Notes: generated from the sequence alone by a model not told the origin. Shown: positions 38,536 to 47,776, counted from the stretch's first letter. The stretch is DNA of 64,000 nucleotides from Cohaesibacter intestini (GCF_003324485.1 NZ_QODK01000003.1:434001-498000), one strand, 5' to 3'. Translations and numbers: made by a program.

Positions 38536-39932
38536 AGGAAGACCAGCAAATCAGTGTCTTGATCGTCGATGACGACAAGGCCATGCGCCAATCGCTGACC
38601 GACCTGATGGAAGCTGCTGGTTGGCGCGTCGAAGCGGTGGCCCGCGCCAATCTGGTGCCGGACCGGCTGGCCGAGTTCCAGCCCGACGCCATCCTGTCCG
38701 ATGTTCGCATGCCCGGCATGTCAGGTCTTGATCTTCTGGCCAGTCTCGACAAGAGCATGTCGCCGCCCTTGGTGCTGATTTCCGCCCATGGTGACATTCC
38801 GATGGCCGTGCAGGCCATTCAGGACGGCGCCTACAGCTTCGTTGAAAAGCCCTGTGAGCCGCGCCGCCTGTTGACCATCCTGCGCAATGCCGCCAATCAA
38901 TATCGCATCACCCTCAACAATGCCCGCTTGAAAGCCCGACTGAGGCGCCTGTCCGGTCTCGACCGGATGCTGCTGGGGCAAAGCGAGGAAATCGAGGCGC
39001 TGCGCCGCGATATTGTCGACCTTGCGGATGTCCCTGCCGCTGTGTTGATCAAGGGAGAAACCGGCACCGGCAAGGAACTGGTCGCCCGCGCGCTGCATGA
39101 TCTGGGCCCCAATGCCGACGGACCTTTTCTGGCGATCAATTGCGCTGTGCTTTCGCCCGATACCTTTGAGAGCGAAATGTTCGGCACATCCGGTGGCAAG
39201 GATGGACGCCTGCTGGCCGCCTCTGGCGGGACATTGTTTCTCGATGAGGTCTGCTCCTGCCCGGTGCCGGTGCAAGCGCAGTTGCTGCGGGTAATCGAGA
39301 ATAAGCGCATTATGCCGGTCGGAGCCTCCACGCCAATCCCGGTCAGTTTCCGCGTGGTGTCTGCCAGCAAGGAGGATATGTCCAAGGCCGTCTCCGATGG
39401 CCTCTTGCGGCAGGACTTCCTGTTTCGCATCAACACCTTTGTGATGACCGTGCCGCCGTTGCGCCAGCGGCGTGACGACATTGCCCTTCTGATGACCCAC
39501 TTTATGGGGGAATATGCCCGTGTCTATGGTGCCGATTGGCCACAGAAGGGATCTGAGCAAAGGCCAGACAAGGATGTAGAGCAGGGGGCAGAAATGGGCT
39601 TCGCGCTGGGATCGGAGGATCTTGCTGCATTGATGAGCCACGACTGGCCGGGCAATGTGCGCGAATTGCGTTCTGTGGCCGAGCGGCGCGTGCTGGGGGC
39701 GCGTCGAGGTCGAACATCGATGATGCAGATCATCGAAAGCGACCAGTTGATCGCAGGCGTCCCAAGCACCCTGCGCGAGGCCGTCGCCGCCTTTGAGCGC
39801 GAGTTGATCGGCAAAGCCATTCGCGAGCATGAGGGCCGGATGGATGCCGCTGCCGAATCTTTGGGCATTGGCCGACGCACCTTGAACGAGAAGATCGTGA
39901 AACTTGGCCTCAACAAGGACGCTTTGCTCTGA
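38532..39932 (+). CDS. dctD: DctD-like response regulator lacking the GAFTGA loop
   Basis: A 466-residue NtrC-family regulator. The receiver domain (1-120) has the acidic pocket and phosphoacceptor Asp57 (ILSDVRMPG). The AAA+ domain has Walker A GETGTGKE (175-182), Walker B LFLDEV and the arginine-finger region LFRINTF followed by VPPLRQRRDDI. The C-terminal Fis-type helix-turn-helix includes AAESLGIGRRTLNEKI. The sigma-54-contacting GAFTGA loop is absent: ESEMFG (213-218) is followed by TSGGKDGRL, about eight residues shorter than normal. So the protein probably acts on a sigma-70-type holoenzyme, as described for Rhodobacter capsulatus NtrC, or as a repressor. It is co-transcribed with dctB. 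Confidence 0.9.
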   Translation: MKEDQQISVLIVDDDKAMRQSLTDLMEAAGWRVEAVARANLVPDRLAEFQPDAILSDVRMPGMSGLDLLASLDKSMSPPLVLISAHGDIPMAVQAIQDGAYSFVEKPCEPRRLLTILRNAANQYRITLNNARLKARLRRLSGLDRMLLGQSEEIEALRRDIVDLADVPAAVLIKGETGTGKELVARALHDLGPNADGPFLAINCAVLSPDTFESEMFGTSGGKDGRLLAASGGTLFLDEVCSCPVPVQAQLLRVIENKRIMPVGASTPIPVSFRVVSASKEDMSKAVSDGLLRQDFLFRINTFVMTVPPLRQRRDDIALLMTHFMGEYARVYGADWPQKGSEQRPDKDVEQGAEMGFALGSEDLAALMSHDWPGNVRELRSVAERRVLGARRGRTSMMQIIESDQLIAGVPSTLREAVAAFERELIGKAIREHEGRMDAAAESLGIGRRTLNEKIVKLGLNKDALL

Positions 39933-39950
39933 ATTTGGGCATATTCTTCT

Positions 39951-39976
39951 GCCCTGCGGGTTTCCGCAGGGCTTGT
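39951..39976 (+). terminator. Weak hairpin terminator after dctD
   Basis: GCCCTGCGG and CCGCAGGGC form a 9-bp stem with a GTTT loop (39951-39972). The following T content is low, so termination may be partial. Confidence 0.45.
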
Positions 39977-40076
39977 CCCACAGATCGCGCGAAAAGACTC
40001 ATAGCCAAATCCAAACCAATCCGGGATGCTAGCTCCACATAAAAAGTGAGACAGCATGCAAATCGGGAGGATTACC

Positions 40077-41087
40077 ATGCGCAAATTCCTAGGCCAGGCG
40101 GCTCTGGTCGCCCTTTCTGTCACCTTTGTTTCCGAAGCCTATGCCACGGAGTGGAACGTATCCCTCTGGGGTAAACGCCGTGCTTTCACCGAGCATGTCG
40201 AGAAATTGGCTGAGCTGGTCAGTGCCAAAACCAATGGCGAGTTTACCCTCAATATCAGCTATGGCGGTCTGTCCAAGAACCGTGAGAATCTCGATGGTAT
40301 TTCCATCGGTGCGTTTGAAATGGCTCAGTTCTGCGCTGGCTATCACCGCGACAAAAACCCATCCATCACCGTTCTTGAGTTGCCTTTCCTTGGCGTTTCC
40401 ACGCTCAAGCAGGAAACCGAGCTGTCGATGGCACTCTACAAGCATCCTGCTGTTGTCAAGGATCTGGCCCGCTGGAACGCAACGCTTCTGATGCCATCGC
40501 CACTGCCGCAATATAATATTGTCGGTGTGGGCGACGCACCTTCCAAGCTTTCCGACTTTGAAGGTCTGTCCGTGCGTGCCACCGGTGGCATTGGCAAGGC
40601 GATGGAAACCGTTGGCGCTGTCCCGACCTCCATGTCCGCAACCGAAGTCCGTCAGGCCATGGATAGCGGTGTGATCAAGGCTGCCAGCTTTGCACCGCAT
40701 GCCCACATGTCCTTTGGCACCATCGAGAAAGCCAACTGGTGGACCACCAACCTCAATCCAGGCACCGTGAACTGCCCGGTCGTGGTCAACACCGACGCGC
40801 TGAATGATCTGTCCGATGCGCATCGTGACGCCCTGCTTGGTTCTGTTGAAGAGTCTCTGGCCTATTACATCGACTTCTACAACAACAAGACCATGAAGGC
40901 CTGGGGCCCTGCACTTGAAGAGCGTGGCATTAAACAGGTGACCTTCTCCGATGACCAGATTGCCGCCTTCAAGAAAGCTGCGGCTGCCCCGGCAGCAGAG
41001 GCTTGGGTCACGGAAAATACCGCTCGCGGGCTGCCGGCTCAGGAGCTGTATGACATGATCACCGGCATGATTGCCGAGACAAAATAA
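40077..41087 (+). CDS. dctP: TRAP transporter substrate-binding protein (DctP family)
   Basis: A periplasmic solute receptor of 336 residues that delivers its ligand to the DctQM membrane subunits. A signal peptide (MRKFLGQAALVALSVTFVSEAYA) is followed by the two-lobed DctP fold. The conserved substrate-carboxylate Arg lies in the SVRATGGIGKAMETVGA region. The ATG at 40077 follows GGGAGG; the upstream in-frame ATG at 40056 lacks a ribosome site. Its position after dctBD suggests a C4-dicarboxylate or similar organic acid. A hairpin with a T-run after the stop should raise its level relative to dctQM. Confidence 0.93.
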   Translation: MRKFLGQAALVALSVTFVSEAYATEWNVSLWGKRRAFTEHVEKLAELVSAKTNGEFTLNISYGGLSKNRENLDGISIGAFEMAQFCAGYHRDKNPSITVLELPFLGVSTLKQETELSMALYKHPAVVKDLARWNATLLMPSPLPQYNIVGVGDAPSKLSDFEGLSVRATGGIGKAMETVGAVPTSMSATEVRQAMDSGVIKAASFAPHAHMSFGTIEKANWWTTNLNPGTVNCPVVVNTDALNDLSDAHRDALLGSVEESLAYYIDFYNNKTMKAWGPALEERGIKQVTFSDDQIAAFKKAAAAPAAEAWVTENTARGLPAQELYDMITGMIAETK

Positions 41088-41097
41088 CCCTCCAGAG

Positions 41098-41137
41098 GCA
41101 GCGCCTGTCCGTTCGCGACGGGCGCTGCTTCTTTTTT
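41098..41137 (+). terminator. Intercistronic attenuator between dctP and dctQ
   Basis: GCAGCGCC pairs with GGCGCTGC (41098-41128), with further pairing inside the loop, followed by TTCTTTTTT. Transcription terminator form, placed within an evident operon. Confidence 0.75.
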
Positions 41138-41165
41138 CTGGCTTTAAAGATGAAGGAGGTCTGCG

Positions 41166-41798
41166 ATGGCAGGTTCCTCTTTGCTGTTGTCTGATGACAG
41201 CGCCCTTGGCCGCACCGACCGTTTTCTCGAGAAAATCGAAGCCTTCTTCGCATTGCTGAGCGGTCTCACCGTATTTGTTCTGATGGTGCTGGCTGTGCTC
41301 TCCGTAGGAGGGCGCAATATCCTGAATCAACCCTTGCCGGGCTATGTCGACTGGATCGAGCAGGCCATGCCGCTGATCGCCTTCATGGGCATCGCCTATG
41401 TCCAGCGTTCTGGCGGGCATATCCGCATGGATATGGTGGTCAGTACCCTGGGTGGCCGCCCGCTCTATCTGGTGGAACTGCTCACCACACTGTTCATTCT
41501 GGGCTTGATGCTGCTGCTTGTCTGGGGCACATGGTCCCATTTCGAACGCAGCTTCGACTTTGCCATGCCGATGTGGAGCCGTGACAGCTCGATGGACATC
41601 GCCTTGCCGATATGGCCGGCCAAGCTGTTGGCTCCGGTTGCCTTCTCGCTGCTCTGTGTGCGGCTTGTTGTGCAGGTTTGGGCCTATCTGCGTGCCTTTA
41701 TCCGCAATGATACGTCCCCGATTGCTGTGCCGCTTGTTGCCGATGCGGCTCAATTGGCCGCAGAAGAAGCCGGACATGTTTCCGGCCATGACCAATAG
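41166..41798 (+). CDS. dctQ: TRAP transporter small permease (DctQ family)
   Basis: A membrane protein of 210 residues with four hydrophobic helices (about 35-57, 68-88, 105-130 and 150-172). The family-typical wording includes GRNILNQPLPGYVDWIEQ and AYVQRSGGHIRMDM. It joins DctM in the sodium-driven symporter. A strong AAGGAGGT ribosome site precedes the ATG. Its stop is 11 bp before dctM. Confidence 0.93.
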   Translation: MAGSSLLLSDDSALGRTDRFLEKIEAFFALLSGLTVFVLMVLAVLSVGGRNILNQPLPGYVDWIEQAMPLIAFMGIAYVQRSGGHIRMDMVVSTLGGRPLYLVELLTTLFILGLMLLLVWGTWSHFERSFDFAMPMWSRDSSMDIALPIWPAKLLAPVAFSLLCVRLVVQVWAYLRAFIRNDTSPIAVPLVADAAQLAAEEAGHVSGHDQ

Positions 41799-41809
41799 GA
41801 GAGCCCCAT

Positions 41810-43213
41810 ATGGAACCGATTGATATTGGTCTGGCCGTCTCGGGCGGTATGCTCGTCATGGTCCTGTTGGGCATGCGTGTTGCGTTCGCGGCCGGTGCTG
41901 CGGGGATGGTCGGCCTGATCTGGATCTTCTGGGCGAAATTCGGCTACAACCCGGATCGTTTTATGAAGGCCGTTACCGTGGCCGTCAAAACCGCCGGGCA
42001 GGTGCCCCATTCGAAGGTCTCATCGCAGGCTCTCAGCCTCATTCCGACCTTCATCCTGATTGGCTATCTGGCCTATTATGCCGGCCTGACCCGCGCTTTG
42101 TTCGAGGCTGCCAAGCGCTGGTTCGCTTGGGTGCCGGGGGGCTTGGCCGTCTCCACCGTCTTTGCCACCGCTGGCTTTGCCGCTGTGTCCGGGGCTTCTG
42201 TTGCGACCTCGGCGGTCTTTGCCCGCATCGCCATCCCCGAGATGCTCAAAATTGGCTATGACAAGCGCTTTGCCGCCGGTGTTGTGGCCGCTGGTGGCAC
42301 CTTGGCGTCGCTCATCCCACCCTCAGCGATCCTGGTGATCTATGCCATCATCGTGGAACAAGATGTCGGCAAGCTGCTCTTGGCTGGCTTCATTCCCGGT
42401 GCTTTTTCTGCGGTCATTTATGGGCTGCTGATCATTGGCATGGCCATGACCATCAAGGGCTTTGGTCCTCCTGTGTCAGGCTTCACTTGGAAAGAACGCT
42501 TTGCCGCTTTGCCACCGGCTCTGCCGATCTTGTTTGTGGTCTTCACCATCATCTTCTTCGTCTATAACCCCTTTGGCGGCGATGCCTTTGGAACGCCAAC
42601 CGAGGGAGGGGCGATTGGGGCCTTTGTGGTCTTCTTGATGGCCCTCAAGCATGGCATGCGCTGGTCAGAATTCAAGGACGCTCTTCTTGAAACCGCTAAG
42701 CTCAGCGTGATGATCTTCACCATCATTTGGGGTGTGCTGATCTATGTCCGCTTCCTTGGTTTTGCCAACCTGCCGGGAGCCTTTGCCGATTGGATCACCT
42801 CGCTGACCATGTCGCCGATGCTGATCCTGATCTGCATCCTGCTGGCCTATGCGGTGCTTGGCATGTTCATGGATGCCATCGGCATGCTGCTGCTCACCTT
42901 GCCCGTCGTCTATCCGGCAGTCATGGCTTTGAATGGTGGCGAGTTCGTCTCCGCCGCTGACAGCACCTTCGGGATGTCAGGCCCGATGTGTGCCATCTGG
43001 TTCGGTATTCTAGTGGTCAAAATGGCCGAATTTTGCCTGATCACCCCGCCCATTGGCCTCAACTGCTTCGTTGTGGCCGGGGTTCGGGATGATCTGTCTG
43101 TGCAGGATGTGTTCAAGGGCGTTACCCCCTTCTTCATCGCTGATGCAGCCACCATCGCTTTGCTGGTTGCTTTCCCGGCCATTGTGCTTTGGTTGCCAAG
43201 TCAGGCCGGCTGA
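41810..43213 (+). CDS. dctM: TRAP transporter large permease (DctM family)
   Basis: The main translocation subunit, 467 residues with about twelve membrane segments. Conserved features include GVVAAGGTLASLIPPSA near residue 160, and repeats with GMFMDAIGMLLLTLPVVYP and ITPPIGLNCFVVAG, where sodium and the elevator hairpins lie in known DctM structures. It is preceded by GGAGAG and ends the dctPQM operon at a strong terminator. The N-terminal half carries an insertion rich in charged residues after the first helix (VKTAGQVPHSKVSSQAL), which is common in one DctM subfamily. Confidence 0.94.
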   Translation: MEPIDIGLAVSGGMLVMVLLGMRVAFAAGAAGMVGLIWIFWAKFGYNPDRFMKAVTVAVKTAGQVPHSKVSSQALSLIPTFILIGYLAYYAGLTRALFEAAKRWFAWVPGGLAVSTVFATAGFAAVSGASVATSAVFARIAIPEMLKIGYDKRFAAGVVAAGGTLASLIPPSAILVIYAIIVEQDVGKLLLAGFIPGAFSAVIYGLLIIGMAMTIKGFGPPVSGFTWKERFAALPPALPILFVVFTIIFFVYNPFGGDAFGTPTEGGAIGAFVVFLMALKHGMRWSEFKDALLETAKLSVMIFTIIWGVLIYVRFLGFANLPGAFADWITSLTMSPMLILICILLAYAVLGMFMDAIGMLLLTLPVVYPAVMALNGGEFVSAADSTFGMSGPMCAIWFGILVVKMAEFCLITPPIGLNCFVVAGVRDDLSVQDVFKGVTPFFIADAATIALLVAFPAIVLWLPSQAG

Positions 43214-43240
43214 CGGCCAAAAGGGATTGAGAAAGACATC

Positions 43241-43275
43241 AAGGGCGGGAACCAAAAGCGGTTTCCGCCCTTTTT
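43241..43275 (+). terminator. Terminator of the dctPQM operon
   Basis: AAGGGCGGGAACC pairs with GGTTTCCGCCCTT, with one G-T wobble, and runs into TTTTT. Confidence 0.9.
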
Positions 43276-43774
43276 ACTTGCTGACAAAAGTAAGAGTGCG
43301 TTTTTGTCGCAGCCCGCTGCCTCGGCAGGAATGCCGGGACTCAGGCTCGGCAAAATCCACGAATTGGTCGCAATTTTTGCGGGTTAGAACGATGTAAATA
43401 AGTCCAATTGCCCATAAATTAACTGCTATCTGTCTGATCTTAATCCGGTTTTTCGCCTATTAGCTGTTGCTGATACCCAACAGGCCGGTTTCGGATGTTA
43501 TTTATTTAAAAGTATAAATTTATTATGAAATAGAATTCACTCAACAAAATACGGATTTCTACGCTGTGTATACATGACTTACCTTACGGAAAGGTCTTTG
43601 ACCTAATGCATGGATTCTTGCGCCTTGTGAAACTAAAGTTGAGCATGTGTAGACTCGCGTTCAAAGGGCGTCGGAGGACCTGATTGTTGAGGCCGAAAGC
43701 AGACCTTGGCGATCTGAAAGGCGATTTTGGGAGTGGGTTGCGCATCGACAACCGACACAAGGATCAAGGTCGCA
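43276..43774. other. AT-rich upstream region of the hydrogenase operon
   Basis: About 500 bp, clearly AT-richer than the coding sequence around it, especially 43380-43660. It should contain the promoter for the flavoprotein-hydrogenase pair. I found no complete FNR box and no -24/-12 element. No gene is supported. Confidence 0.4.
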
Positions 43775-45772
43775 ATGGCACAGGTTGTGTATGGCGTCTG
43801 GGATGGAGTGGTCCATGATGCGCGCAATGGCGCGATCGCTGAGGAAACTCCTCTCTCGCAACTGAAGAATTTCAATGAGTTTGACGATGGCAACGACATC
43901 CGCGCCTTCTTTGCGGACAGGGGCTTTTTCGTCTTTGATGAGACAGTCAGTCTGATCGACTCCCTTTATCGTTATATGGACAAGGCAGCGACACAGTCCT
44001 GCGGTGCCTGTACCCCCTGCCGGATGGGCACGGTGCTGGTGCGTGATGCGCTCGACAATATGCGACGGGGCCTCGACTCGGCACTGACCTTTGACGATAT
44101 CGAGATGCTGGCCGAACAAATGACCGAAACCTCGCTTTGTGGTCTTGGTCAGACCTGCTCGGTCGCCTTGCTTGACGTCCTGCATCATTTCCGCGACAAG
44201 CTCGAGGCCGAAGTCGCCAGCCACATGCCGATCCGCGCCCAGCATGGCATGGTTTACATGACCGCTCCTTGCATCGAGGCCTGTCCCTCCAAGGTCAATG
44301 TACCCCGCTATATCGACTATATCCGCGATGGACGCCCGAAAAGCTCACTGGCGGTCGTGCTTCAAAAATACCCGATGGCCGCGACCTGTGGCCGGGTTTG
44401 TGTGCGCTATTGCGAGCAGGCTTGCCGCCGCAAGTTTGTTGATGAGGCAGTCGGCATCAAATTGCTCAAACGCTATGTCGCAGACCAGCAAAAGGGACCC
44501 GCAGCCCTGAAATTCAGCCGCGACATGATCAAGAAACCCCTTGATGACAGCATGAAGGTGGCCGTTATCGGCGCGGGGCCTGCCGGGATTTCCTGCGCTT
44601 ACCACCTGTTGCTGCATGGCTACAAGGTCGACGTGTTTGAAAAGCTTGAACAGGCCGGTGGCATGGCCCAGATCGGTATCCCCAGCTACCGATTGCCCAA
44701 GGACACGCTGGCAATGGAAACCGACATTATCGTCGATCTCGGCGGCCGCTTCCTGTTTGGCCAGCAATTGGGCCGAGATTTCACCATCGATGATCTGTTT
44801 GCGCGTGGTTACAAGGCGGTCTTTCTTGGGCTGGGTTGCCAAAAAGGCACGACCCTTGGCGTCAAGGGCGAGGACACCAAGGCGAAAGGCTATTTTAGCG
44901 GCATCGAGTTTTTGCTCAAGGTCCACGATCATGTCAACGAGACAGAGGATCTGCGCCTCAAGGGCAATGTCGTTGTTGTCGGAGGCGGTAATGTGGCGAT
45001 GGATTGCGTCCGCTCGGCCATCCGGTTGGGCGCTGACGACGTCCATTTGATCTACCGCCGCACCCGTGGGGCGATGCCTGCCGACACCGAGGAGGTGGAT
45101 GCCGCCGACGAGGAAGACATCCACTTCCACACTTTGTGCAATCCAACCCGCATTCTGACCGAACATGGCAAGGTGGTTGGCATAGAGCTGATCCGAATGG
45201 AGGAAACCGAGCCGGACGAGAGCGGGCGGCGCAGCGTCCGCCCGGTTCCGGGGACGGAATTCACCATGCCTTGCGACACGGTGATTGCCGCCATCGGCCA
45301 GCAGGTCGAAGATGGGGCAATCATCGAGCAGGGGGGGATCAATCTGGATCGCTGGAACTGCATCGAAGCGGCCAAATCGATGGCCACCTCACGGCCCGGC
45401 GTCTTTGCGGGCGGTGATTGCGTTACCGGACCATCAACCCTGATCTATGCCATGGCGGCTGGCCTGACGGCGGCCCGCAACATCAACGATTGGATCCAGC
45501 TCGGCACCATCCGCTTTTTCAAACGCTCCCGGATGCGCCATCTCCTCTCGGACAACAAATTCCTTGCCGATGATGTGGTTCAGACGCCGGTTCGCGCGGC
45601 CTATCGGGTGCATAATCCGGAACTCGACCCCGACTTGCGCAAGCATATGTTTGGAGAAGTAGAAGGCACTATCTCCAGTCAGGATGCCTATGCCGAGGCC
45701 CAGCGCTGCATGCGTTGCTATCGGGTCTATTCTGTTGTGACCAAACATTCCATCCCCGAAGGAGCGGACTGA
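43775..45772 (+). CDS. Fused NuoF-C-terminal / GltD-like FAD and Fe-S oxidoreductase, hydrogenase partner
   Basis: A 665-residue electron-transfer protein. Residues 60-130 match the C-terminal iron-sulfur domain of NuoF/HydB, with cluster ligands Cys76, Cys79, Cys82 and Cys122. The FMN- and NADH-binding body of NuoF is missing. Residues 155-650 match GltD/NfnB-type flavoproteins: two N-terminal [4Fe-4S] clusters (Cys166, Cys170, Cys205, Cys209, Cys213, Cys217 and others), an FAD motif VIGAGPAGISCAY and a second dinucleotide motif VVGGGNVAMDC. GltD relatives use NADPH, so it may pass electrons between NADP(H) and the hydrogenase encoded 3 bp downstream. The ATG at 43775 behind AAGG is preferred over 43727. 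The nicotinamide specificity is inferred. Confidence 0.85.
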   Translation: MAQVVYGVWDGVVHDARNGAIAEETPLSQLKNFNEFDDGNDIRAFFADRGFFVFDETVSLIDSLYRYMDKAATQSCGACTPCRMGTVLVRDALDNMRRGLDSALTFDDIEMLAEQMTETSLCGLGQTCSVALLDVLHHFRDKLEAEVASHMPIRAQHGMVYMTAPCIEACPSKVNVPRYIDYIRDGRPKSSLAVVLQKYPMAATCGRVCVRYCEQACRRKFVDEAVGIKLLKRYVADQQKGPAALKFSRDMIKKPLDDSMKVAVIGAGPAGISCAYHLLLHGYKVDVFEKLEQAGGMAQIGIPSYRLPKDTLAMETDIIVDLGGRFLFGQQLGRDFTIDDLFARGYKAVFLGLGCQKGTTLGVKGEDTKAKGYFSGIEFLLKVHDHVNETEDLRLKGNVVVVGGGNVAMDCVRSAIRLGADDVHLIYRRTRGAMPADTEEVDAADEEDIHFHTLCNPTRILTEHGKVVGIELIRMEETEPDESGRRSVRPVPGTEFTMPCDTVIAAIGQQVEDGAIIEQGGINLDRWNCIEAAKSMATSRPGVFAGGDCVTGPSTLIYAMAAGLTAARNINDWIQLGTIRFFKRSRMRHLLSDNKFLADDVVQTPVRAAYRVHNPELDPDLRKHMFGEVEGTISSQDAYAEAQRCMRCYRVYSVVTKHSIPEGAD

Positions 45773-45775
45773 GCC

Positions 45776-47635
45776 ATGTGTACACGCGATCTGACGCACC
45801 ATGCCCACCGCGACCCCGATGAGGCGACCATCTCGCTGACCATCAACAAAAGCCAGTGCAAGGCGTTCCCGGACGAGACGATCCTTGCCTGCGCACGGCG
45901 TCATGACATTTACATCCCGACCCTTTGCGAGCTGGATGATATCGACCATACACCGGGCACCTGTCGTGTCTGTGTTGTCGAGATCACACAGGCTGGTAAG
46001 GACAAGACAAAAATTGTCACCGCCTGTGACACCCCCGTGCGCGAGGGACTCGATGTCCAGACCCGGACCCAACGGGTCCGCGACATGCAAAAGCTGCAGG
46101 TCGAGTTGCTGATGGCTGACCATTTGCAGGATTGTGCCACCTGCAACCGGCATGGGGACTGCGAGTTGCAGGATCTGGCGCAGTTTGTCGGTTTGAAGGA
46201 AAACCGTTTCTTTGATCGCGCCAAGGTCGAGGCCCGCGAGGTTGATCGCTCATCACCTGCCTTGGTGCGTGACATGCGCCGCTGTGTGCGATGCCAGCGA
46301 TGCGTCGCGGTCTGCCGCCAGCACCAGCAAGTCGATGCTCTCGTCATGGCGGGGGTCGGGGTCAACCGGCTGGTCCAGATGCGCGATGGGGTGGATGCCG
46401 CCAATTCCATTTGTGTCTCTTGCGGTCAATGCGTGCTGGTCTGCCCGACCGGAGCTTTGGGCGAGCGGGATGAAACCGATCGGGCATTGGACTTTATTTG
46501 CGACCCCGAGCTGACAACGGTGGTCCAGTTTGCACCAGCCGTCCGCGTCGCCTTTGGTGAGGAATTTGGTCTGCCCGCCGGTACCAATGTGGAAGGCCAG
46601 ATCATCGCCGCTTGCCGCAAGATCGGTATCGACATTGTACTCGACACCAACTTTGCAGCCGATGTGGTGATCATGGAGGAGGGGATCGAGCTTTTGAACC
46701 GCCTGAAGGAAGGCAAGAAGCCCACTTTCACCTCCTGCTGTCCCGCATGGATCAATTTCGCCGAGATGCATTATCCCGACATCCTGCCAATGCTATCCTC
46801 GACCAAATCACCGCAACAGGTTCTCTCTACCCTGTCCAAGACCTACCTGCCTGACAAGGTCGGCGTGCCTGCTGACAAGATCCGCGTCATTTCGATCATG
46901 CCCTGCACGGCCAAGAAAGAAGAGGCGGCGCGGCCGCAACTGGCGACCAATGGTATGCCCGACACCGATGTGGTTCTGACAACCCGCGAGTTTGCACGCC
47001 TGCTGCGGCGCGAGGGGATCGATCTCAAGACCATCAAACCCTCAAATTTTGATAATCCCTATATGAGCGAATATTCCGGTGCCGGGGCCATTTTCGGCAC
47101 CACTGGTGGCGTCATGGAAGCGGCTGTCCGCACGCTTTATGCGGTGATCAATGACAAGGAACTGGACCAAATCGAGCTGGAACAATTGCGCGGCTTCGAT
47201 GGAGTTCGCTCAGCCAACGTCGATCTCGGCGGCCCATTCGGCAAGGTCAAGGTCGCCATGTGTCATGGCTTGGGGGAAACGCGGGCATTGGTCGAGGCAA
47301 TCCGCAAGGGAGAGGTAGATTTTGACTTTATCGAAATCATGGCCTGTCCCGGTGGCTGCGTCGATGGTGGCGGATCCCTGCGGTCCAAGAAAGCCTATCT
47401 CGACAAGGCCATGGCGCGCCGTGCGACGATCTACAACGTGGATCGGAAGCAGCTTGTTCGCCAGTCGCACAAGAATCTTCAGGTTCAGTCGCTCTATCGC
47501 GATTTTCTTGAAGCGCCCAACTCGGACAAGGCCCATGCCTTGCTCCATACCCACTATTCAGATCGCAGGCGCGACATCCACCAGACGGTGCGCGAAATGT
47601 GGGATCGGCTGACCATGAGCACCATTGTCTACTGA
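45776..47635 (+). CDS. hydA: [FeFe]-hydrogenase catalytic subunit
   Basis: A 619-residue group-A iron hydrogenase. Accessory clusters appear in order: [2Fe-2S] at Cys51, Cys63, Cys66 and Cys84; the His/Cys cluster at His116, Cys120, Cys123 and Cys129; and two [4Fe-4S] sets at Cys170-180 and Cys213-223. The H-cluster domain has all three signatures: TSCCPAW (Cys321, Cys322), MPCTAKKEE (Cys377) and EIMACPGGCVDGGG (Cys524, Cys528). It reduces protons or oxidises H2 in the cytoplasm; no signal peptide is present. It is translationally close to the GltD-like partner. The maturases HydE, HydF and HydG are not in this window but must exist elsewhere for activity. Confidence 0.93.
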   Translation: MCTRDLTHHAHRDPDEATISLTINKSQCKAFPDETILACARRHDIYIPTLCELDDIDHTPGTCRVCVVEITQAGKDKTKIVTACDTPVREGLDVQTRTQRVRDMQKLQVELLMADHLQDCATCNRHGDCELQDLAQFVGLKENRFFDRAKVEAREVDRSSPALVRDMRRCVRCQRCVAVCRQHQQVDALVMAGVGVNRLVQMRDGVDAANSICVSCGQCVLVCPTGALGERDETDRALDFICDPELTTVVQFAPAVRVAFGEEFGLPAGTNVEGQIIAACRKIGIDIVLDTNFAADVVIMEEGIELLNRLKEGKKPTFTSCCPAWINFAEMHYPDILPMLSSTKSPQQVLSTLSKTYLPDKVGVPADKIRVISIMPCTAKKEEAARPQLATNGMPDTDVVLTTREFARLLRREGIDLKTIKPSNFDNPYMSEYSGAGAIFGTTGGVMEAAVRTLYAVINDKELDQIELEQLRGFDGVRSANVDLGGPFGKVKVAMCHGLGETRALVEAIRKGEVDFDFIEIMACPGGCVDGGGSLRSKKAYLDKAMARRATIYNVDRKQLVRQSHKNLQVQSLYRDFLEAPNSDKAHALLHTHYSDRRRDIHQTVREMWDRLTMSTIVY

Positions 47636-47645
47636 AAAGGCGATG

Positions 47646-47682
47646 CAACCCGGCAAACAGGCTGCCGGGTTGTTTTGTCTTC
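47646..47682 (+). terminator. Terminator of the hydrogenase operon
   Basis: CAACCCGGCA (47646-47655) pairs with TGCCGGGTTG (47663-47672) and is followed by TTTTGTCTTCTT. Confidence 0.85.
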
Positions 47683-47776
47683 TTGGCAATGGCTTTGCGC
47701 GGTTGCATGTGGGCCACTTTTCTCCCACACTGCCACTCGACTGCAATTGCGCTTTGAAGTCAGGAGCTGTTCCCGC

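Noticed and set aside
39933-40076. Sigma-54 -24/-12 promoter before dctP
   Set aside because: The nearest GG/GC pair has the wrong spacing and lies too far upstream; no match to the consensus.
40089-41795. 568-residue open frame antisense to dctP and dctQ
   Set aside because: Low-complexity translation, spans two genuine genes and their terminator.
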